From positions 2,418,001-2,482,000 of the forward strand of contig CAJFCV020000006.1 in assembly GCA_904066235.2 (NCBI GenBank): DNA of 64,000 bases. The letters are read 5' to 3'. The notes under the pieces are model-generated. The model searched no databases. It saw only the letters and a list, made by a program, of their open reading frames with translations, and was not told the origin of the DNA. Both the position numbers and the translations under genes were made by a program. This DNA comes from Bursaphelenchus xylophilus. Taxonomy: Eukaryota > Nematoda > Chromadorea > Rhabditida > Aphelenchoididae. Positions 59,162 through 64,000 of this stretch are shown here, one piece after another (the first letter of the stretch is position 1; every line of letters begins with the position of its first letter).

Positions 59162-62100
59162 TCAAAATACATATTTAGGAAAGTCGTCGTCATATCTCCG
59201 TAGAATCTTCATTTCTTCTTCTTCAAGATCTGGTTGTACTCGGCGTTTCCTCCAGCCCCAGCACATTTGAATCACACTCAACGTGAACGCAACGGTTGCC
59301 AAGACGAACGCGGCGACGATGAGGATGGTGAGTACGGTGAGCAGAGGCACCGATTGCTCAGCGTCTTGGTACTTCTGAACGGACTTTTTTAACACTTGTT
59401 TTAATCCACTTGCTTCGGCAATTTGGGAAAGTGACAATGGAGGGGTTAAAGAACTTCTTTTGCCTTTTTTTTATCTTTACTCCAAGTGCGACGACCAGAT
59501 TTTGACGAAGCTTGTGACAAATTAATTTTTTCTAACAAACATGCAGTGGTAGCCTGATTCAGTGGCAAAAAAAGTACCATTTTGCATCCGGGAAGTATCA
59601 AAAATGTGGCAGAATGCTTCCTTCCCCAAGAGAAAAAACGTAGGGCGCATCTGGGAAAACTGGCACGGGCGCAGCTCGCATATCGGGGGCAGCTCGGAAA
59701 ACAAGTTTTTGCAGCTCGCCGGAGCTAAGTTTCAGCTTGTTTTCGAGCTGCGCCCTGTGATTTTCAGCAAACTTTTAAGACAGCGTCAAAAAGCGCTCTT
59801 CACTCCCCAGTCATCGCTTTCCCAAACGACAATGTTCCCTGTTGTTCCTTTGGTACATGTAACTCACCTTATTCCCACTTTTTCCGCTCCCGCTACTTTC
59901 TGACGCCAGCGTATTTCGATGGACAATAGCCCTACGAAGTGACCTTTGAACCCGGGTGCCTTTTTCCTCCACCTCCTTGAGATGATAAAGCCAAAACTTT
60001 ATCGATTCCACGTCGTAGACCCCGTTCTTGACCATGTGCGGAGTTTCCTCGCCGTCAAAGTTGAAGTAATAGTAATTTCGTCCGTTATAATCCACTTGAT
60101 CCCAGTCTGCAAGTAATACGATTTTAAACGTGTCTAGCCCCACCTTCCAACGGCACTTCGCCGTTGAAAAAGTTGCGACAAACAGGAGGGAAGAAGGCTT
60201 CCATTTCCAAATCATCCTCGGTTTTGTTGATCACCGGATGAAGTCCAAAAAAGTAGGCCATCTCATTGGCGTGTTTGTCATGGTTCTTTTGGGCCCACAC
60301 CATGAAATATGTTGGCCCGGAGCTGAGAGAAAAAAGAGTGAAACCTCTGTATAACGAATCATAAAGAGCAAGAAAACTATTAATTATTTTAAAAGCTGTA
60401 ATGACCCTTTAACCCAGCAATACAAGCCTCCTCCGGATCGAAATAAAAGGGGATACCCTAGTATCGGTCTGTCGGGAAAAAAAACGGCGGATCGTCGCGC
60501 CTCGGAATCGCCCATCATCGCCTTGCGACTGCAAGCTTGGGATTTGGTGCGCGATAGCGGCAAGGCGAGACATTTTGCTGCGACGATCCGCCGTTATTTT
60601 CCCGACAGACTGATAAATAAAACAGAAGTTCTGATCATCCAAGGGTTACTTCAGAACTCGATAAAAAATCCCACCATAACCCGATCTGGGCCATTCTTGG
60701 ATGCGATGATAATAGGAATACTAAGCATTTTTATACCGTCAGGTACTGGCCTCCGGAAGCTTCTAAGGTAAACACTATGGAACGCCTCGGTTCGTTGATG
60801 TGTGCATGGAGGAGACTAGGGGAAGACTTAATTTGTAGAAACAATAAGATTGACAGGGTCCTAGGATAGTTTATCACCTATTTATCACCTATTATTTTAC
60901 ATGTACTCACATCAATAATATCTACGATAAAAGTTATGGATCTTCGTTTTTTTTTGCTGAAAATTTTGGTCTTTTATATACTCCGCGTACAATGTTTTGA
61001 CCCCCCTCCTAACTCGGTCCAAAGTGTACTAATTCGGACCAAATTTGGCATGTAGTATACTCACAGGCTAGTAACAAAAAATAACATAGCAGGACATACC
61101 TTATAGTTGAATTTCAAAATCTATGGGCAATTTTCAAAAATCACCTTAAAAAATCGAGGAAAAAGTTTTGACCCCCCTTAAAAAAAAGTTAGATATCGCC
61201 AGCGGATGCCACGCAAACCTATTGTAATCGACGTCCCATACCTGAATACAGGTTAATAAATGGTTTTCCGTTGAATGCTTCGTTGCATTTCAGGATTCAA
61301 CGCGTTAAACCGTTTTTGATGTAGAGGTGCCCAAAATGGTAAAAATCTTCCCCTAGCGTTTTCCAAGAGCTCTAAATTGGGTTTATATTTTGTGATTTAG
61401 ACCTGTATTTACCTTCTCCTTTCGATAAAAGTGCATGGTGGCCTGGGAGTGTAGATTCGGCAGATACCCTCTTGTCATGCCCAGCCTTGGTGAACCATTT
61501 GCTCTTTGACTCAAGGTCGAGATGTGGTCGTTAGGTCCTCAATGTAATCCTGAGACTCCTATTTACTCTCAAACAAAGAATAAACTCCCGCTGACACGGT
61601 CTCGTATGGTTTGCAGGCGCAACTTCGCCGATCTGCGCCTTAACGAAAAACCAGCGTTTTTCAAATGGATTTTTAGCCACCAAAAACGGCTTTCATTTGA
61701 TGGACCAGGTAATTTAAGACGCTACAGCACCCACCATACTCATTTGAGACGTATGAAACGCCAAATGGGAGGTGGGGATGTCATCGTACTCGGGGTCATC
61801 TACAGTAACGGCAAACTTAAGATTAAGGTGAATGAAACCCATTACAAAACGTGTCAAATCAAAACATTTTACATTACTGAGAGTAAATAGGAGTCTCAGG
61901 ATTACATTGAGGACCTAACGACCACATCTCGACCTTGAGTCAGAGAGCAAATGGCTCACCAAGGCTGGGCATGACAAGAGGGTATCTGCCGAATCTACAC
62001 TCCCAGGCCATCATGCACTTTTATCGAAAGGAGAAGGTAAATACAGGTCTAAATCACAAAATATAAACCCAATTTAGAGCTCTTGGAAAACGCTAGGGGA

Positions 62101-63236
62101 AGATTTTTACCATTTTGGGCACCTCTACATCAAAAACGGTTTAACGCGTTGAATCCTCAAATGCAACGAAGCATTCAACGGAAAACCATTTATTAACCTG
62201 TATTCAGGTATGGGACGTCGATTACAATAGGTTTGCGTGGCATCCGCTGGCGATATCTAACTTTTTTTTAAGGGGGGTCAAAACTTTTTCCTCGATTTTT
62301 TAAGGTGATTTTTGAAAATTGCCCCTAGATTCTTAAATTCAACTATAAGGTATGTCCTGCTATGTTATTTTTTGTTACTAGCCTGTGAGTATACTACATG
62401 CCAAATTTGGTCCGAATTAGTACACTTTGGACCGAGTTAGGAGGGGGGTCAAAACATTGTACGCGGAGTATATGTTACGATAACCCAAGGTAAAGAAAAC
62501 TAACGTTAGTAAGAGCTTATGTTAGAAAAAGTGAACATATTGCAAGTCTTCGCCAAGTCTCCGCCGAGCCTTCGCCGAGCGTCCGTCGACCATTCAACGG
62601 ATTTGCCAGGCCTCGTAGGCACTTGCTACAAGCTTTTTTTTGGGTGTCCACCTGCCCTACGCCCCGAATCGATTACTTTTTTATTGACCCAGAGTTGTCG
62701 ACGACCCGAAAAGCCGGGACGCGAACTTGAACTCGATATTTTCTAACCATGCAAAGACCTTAACTTGGACTTAAATCTAGGATTTCAAGTCTCGCCAGAG
62801 GCGCCAATCCTTCCTCAAAGCATCAAGCTCTCCCCCAACCTTACCGCAGCACATTCACCTTGGCCTGGAAGTACGCAATGGCATGCATAATTTCTGGTGA
62901 CAATCTCTCGGTGTTGTTCCCATATCTCTTCAAGCACTCGTCCACCACCTCCGCCGATTGATAGCCAAACATTTTCGTGTACGCGTCACAGTAATACTCG
63001 AGGGTTTTGAGTTGAAACACCAGCTCTCTGGCGGTGACGCTGAACACAGCCGGGATTGGCTTCCAATACTGGACCAGGTCGGCGAAACTGCGGCCAGGAA
63101 GGTTGTGTGAGTCGGATTGGACTCCGATCTTCTCCCATCGGGTGAGCTCGGTCTCTCGGGCGGCGTTGTTTATGCGCTCGGCGGGCACACTTCGCAGACA
63201 TTCCAAACGGGCTCGGATGTTTTCGGTTTTTGGACA
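59162..63236 (-). CDS. Membrane-anchored carboxylesterase-like protein (gliotactin/CEST type), 3' part
   Basis: Four exons on - are visible: 63236-62845, 60322-60144, 60106-59868 and 59374-59162 (340 residues to the stop). The 5' exons, including the nucleophile-serine exon, would lie beyond 64000. Exon 1 starts with CP and then ECLRSVPAERI, the disulphide loop and CLR motif of type-B carboxylesterases. Exon 2 has KHANEMAYFFGLHP, aligning with the H-x-x-E...FG motif that holds the catalytic histidine, so His is kept. Exon 4 carries one transmembrane helix (VPLLTVLTILIVAAF onwards) and a ~34-residue acidic tail ending YVF, a possible class II PDZ ligand. A C-terminal membrane anchor fits gliotactin/neuroligin-like adhesion proteins and nematode CEST esterases; the missing 5' part would decide. 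The last acceptor (GTTCAG at 59375) was chosen because it keeps phase 0; it is the least certain junction. Intron 1 (2.5 kb) is filled with transposons. Confidence 0.82.
59544..59638. mobile_element. Family B MITE, left half only
   Basis: CAGTGGTAGCCTGATTCAGT through CTTCCCCAAGAGAAAAAACG; the right half is replaced by the family E element. Located in the last intron of the esterase-like gene. Confidence 0.75.
59641..59757. repeat. Family E palindrome, second copy
   Basis: TAGGGCGCATCTGGGAAAAC to TTCGAGCTGCGCCCTG, followed by the same CAGCAAACTTTTA as the first copy. Lies in the last intron of the esterase-like gene. Confidence 0.8.
60474..60613. mobile_element. Family A2 MITE (same ends, different interior)
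   Basis: Left TCGGTCTGTCGGGAAA, right TTTTCCCGACAGACTGA, TA flanks. The interior is a distinct palindrome: ACGGCGGATCGTCGCGC at the left and GCGACGATCCGCCGT at the right. It lies in the esterase-like gene's intron 1. Confidence 0.85.
60981..62468. mobile_element. Tc3-like foldback transposon with ~590-bp inverted arms
   Basis: Near-identical inverted arms run from 60981 to about 61570 and from about 61880 to 62468, starting CTCCGCGTACAATGTTTTGA. TATA flanks both ends (60977-60980, 62469-62472), consistent with TA target duplication. Only ~310 bp separate the arms, and this core holds a transposase fragment. The element interrupts an older repeat (family G) inside the first visible intron of the esterase-like gene. 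Confidence 0.9.
61522..61890 (+). pseudogene. Tc1/Tc3-like transposase fragment in the foldback core
   Basis: The frame contains FFKWIFSHQKRLSFDGPGN and later RQMGGGDVIVLGVIYSNGKL, matching the FSDEKRFxLDGPD and MGGGxVMVWG blocks of Tc1/Tc3 transposases. The first catalytic Asp is His here, and neither the DNA-binding half nor the last catalytic residue is present. The first ~15 codons and the last lie in the inverted arms. It is a captured, inactive fragment. Confidence 0.85.
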
Positions 63237-63306
63237 CTAAAATTACAGTCATGCCCTGGAGGTAAAAACATCAAAAAAATTAAAATCTCCACTCGGAAAA
63301 GTTTAA

Positions 63307-63880
63307 CAAGGAAAGTACTTCTATGGGGTGTGGAGTTACAGGTCGAGATATATATCAAAAAATTCGCAAAAATTTTCTGATTCAGAATGTATAAAAATTA
63401 GCTGCCTAATTTTGGTCTGGTGACATGTTTTTGTCCTCAGAAGTTTTCTCGCGACACCATGCAAGTGTCTTTTTGACCTTGTTTTTACTAATAAAAAAAT
63501 TTTGTTTTGTGTTAAAATAAATTCTGAGGCCTTGGCAAGCCTTAAAATATCAAATTGGATTACAACTACACCTTAAAAGTAGTTCCAACGTAAAAAATGG
63601 GTTCTAGTGTGGCAAAAAGAATCGAACCCGTTCCCCTCGGATTTCCAACCTAGCGCTCTAACCACTCGGCCACACCGCTCTCTTCCGAGGGAAGAGACCG
63701 AGCGCGCTTTTGTTGCCGCAGATTTTTTTCCTCGAGAAATACATTTATTGATAAAATTCGTTGATAGACCAAAATTAGGCAGCTAATTTTTATATAGTCT
63801 GAATCAGAAAATTTTTGCGAATTTTTTGATATATATCTCGACCTGTAACTCCACACCCCATAGAAGTACTTTCCTTGTAA
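63307..63880. repeat. Inverted repeat with ~112-bp arms around a tRNA-like core
   Basis: Left arm 63307-63418 (CTTCTATGGGGTGTGGAGTT ... GCTGCCTAATTTTGGTCT) recurs inverted at 63766-63880 with few changes. About 350 bp lie between. Upstream of the visible esterase exons, so probably in an intron. Confidence 0.85.
63607..63680 (-). tRNA. Serine-type tRNA-like sequence, degenerate, in the loop of an inverted repeat
   Basis: On -, GTGTGGCCGAGTGGTTAGAG and GGGTTCGATTC resemble tRNA-Ser A and B boxes, with GTGTGGC and GCCACAC able to pair at the ends, and a TTGGAAA loop (anticodon GGA). The T stem is lost (CTTTTT) and the long variable arm is absent, so it is likely a pseudogene or SINE head. Confidence 0.45.
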
Positions 63881-64000
63881 AATAAAGTTAGTACAGTCAA
63901 AGTTACTAAAAAATCTCCGTATAACAAATAAATTTTTTTGTTTGTTATATAGAGATTTTGTTGTAAAGAGGTTCATTTGGCTATAAAATAGACTTTTGAG

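Larger units (their letters stand above)
60778..62664 (-). repeat. Family G repeat, copy 2, split by the Tc3-like foldback
   Basis: The two flanks (62664-62469 and 60980-60778, read on -) match consecutive parts of the uninterrupted copy at 18124-18650: the GGGCAGGTGG start, the GGCGAAG...CTTGCAATATG block, then GACCAAAATTT and GATCCATAACTTTTAT, ending near AACGAACCGA. The insertion point is within a TATA. Confidence 0.8.

Noticed and set aside
1..64000. CRISPR array, prokaryotic operon or phage region
   Set aside because: Spaced repeats seen are MITEs or tandem satellites; genes have introns and eukaryotic families.

Overview
The window looks like nuclear DNA of a free-living (rhabditid-type) nematode. 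The evidence is AT-rich intergenic DNA, compact introns with GTAAG/GTGAG donors and TTTTCAG acceptors, an EAT-20/Crumbs-type gene, and many copies of small Tc1/mariner-, Tc4/Tc5- and hAT-like inverted-repeat elements. I cannot fix the genus from sequence alone. No prokaryotic operon, CRISPR array or rRNA was seen.

Layout. Positions 1-25 kb are a gene desert packed with degenerate palindromic elements, which I sort into families A-G by terminal repeats. Positions 26.3-33.7 kb are a compact gene island: a CNOT9 (RQCD1/NTL-9) subunit gene and a PRP3 splicing-factor gene, both on +, then a convergent gene on - for a small SH3-domain protein. Positions 34-39 kb are again repeats, ending in one orphan single-membrane-span exon on + (39.4 kb). 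Positions 46.4-40.1 kb on - hold a nine-exon Crumbs-type membrane protein (EAT-20-like: signal peptide, three EGF domains, one transmembrane segment, C-terminal ERLI). A dead mariner element lies at 47.9-49.2 kb, with tandem satellites of about 147 bp and 137 bp at 50.3-50.9 and 52.7-53.1 kb. Positions 54.4-58.5 kb are another repeat block. From 63.2 to 59.2 kb on - lies the 3' half of a membrane-anchored carboxylesterase-like gene (gliotactin/CEST type). One of its introns is about 2.5 kb and holds a nest of transposons, including a long-armed foldback element carrying a broken Tc3-like transposase piece.

The genes do not form one pathway. CNOT9 (mRNA deadenylation) and PRP3 (U4/U6 snRNP) are housekeeping RNA-processing genes. 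The EAT-20-like and esterase-like genes are single-pass membrane proteins with cytoplasmic tails ending in possible PDZ ligands. All splice models were joined by hand; reading phase is consistent at every junction and each complete model has a length divisible by three. The most unusual structures are the five-fold tandem duplication of a 3' splice site in the EAT-20-like gene, a palindrome with a MITE at its exact centre in another intron of that gene, and several nested insertions that can be dated relative to each other.
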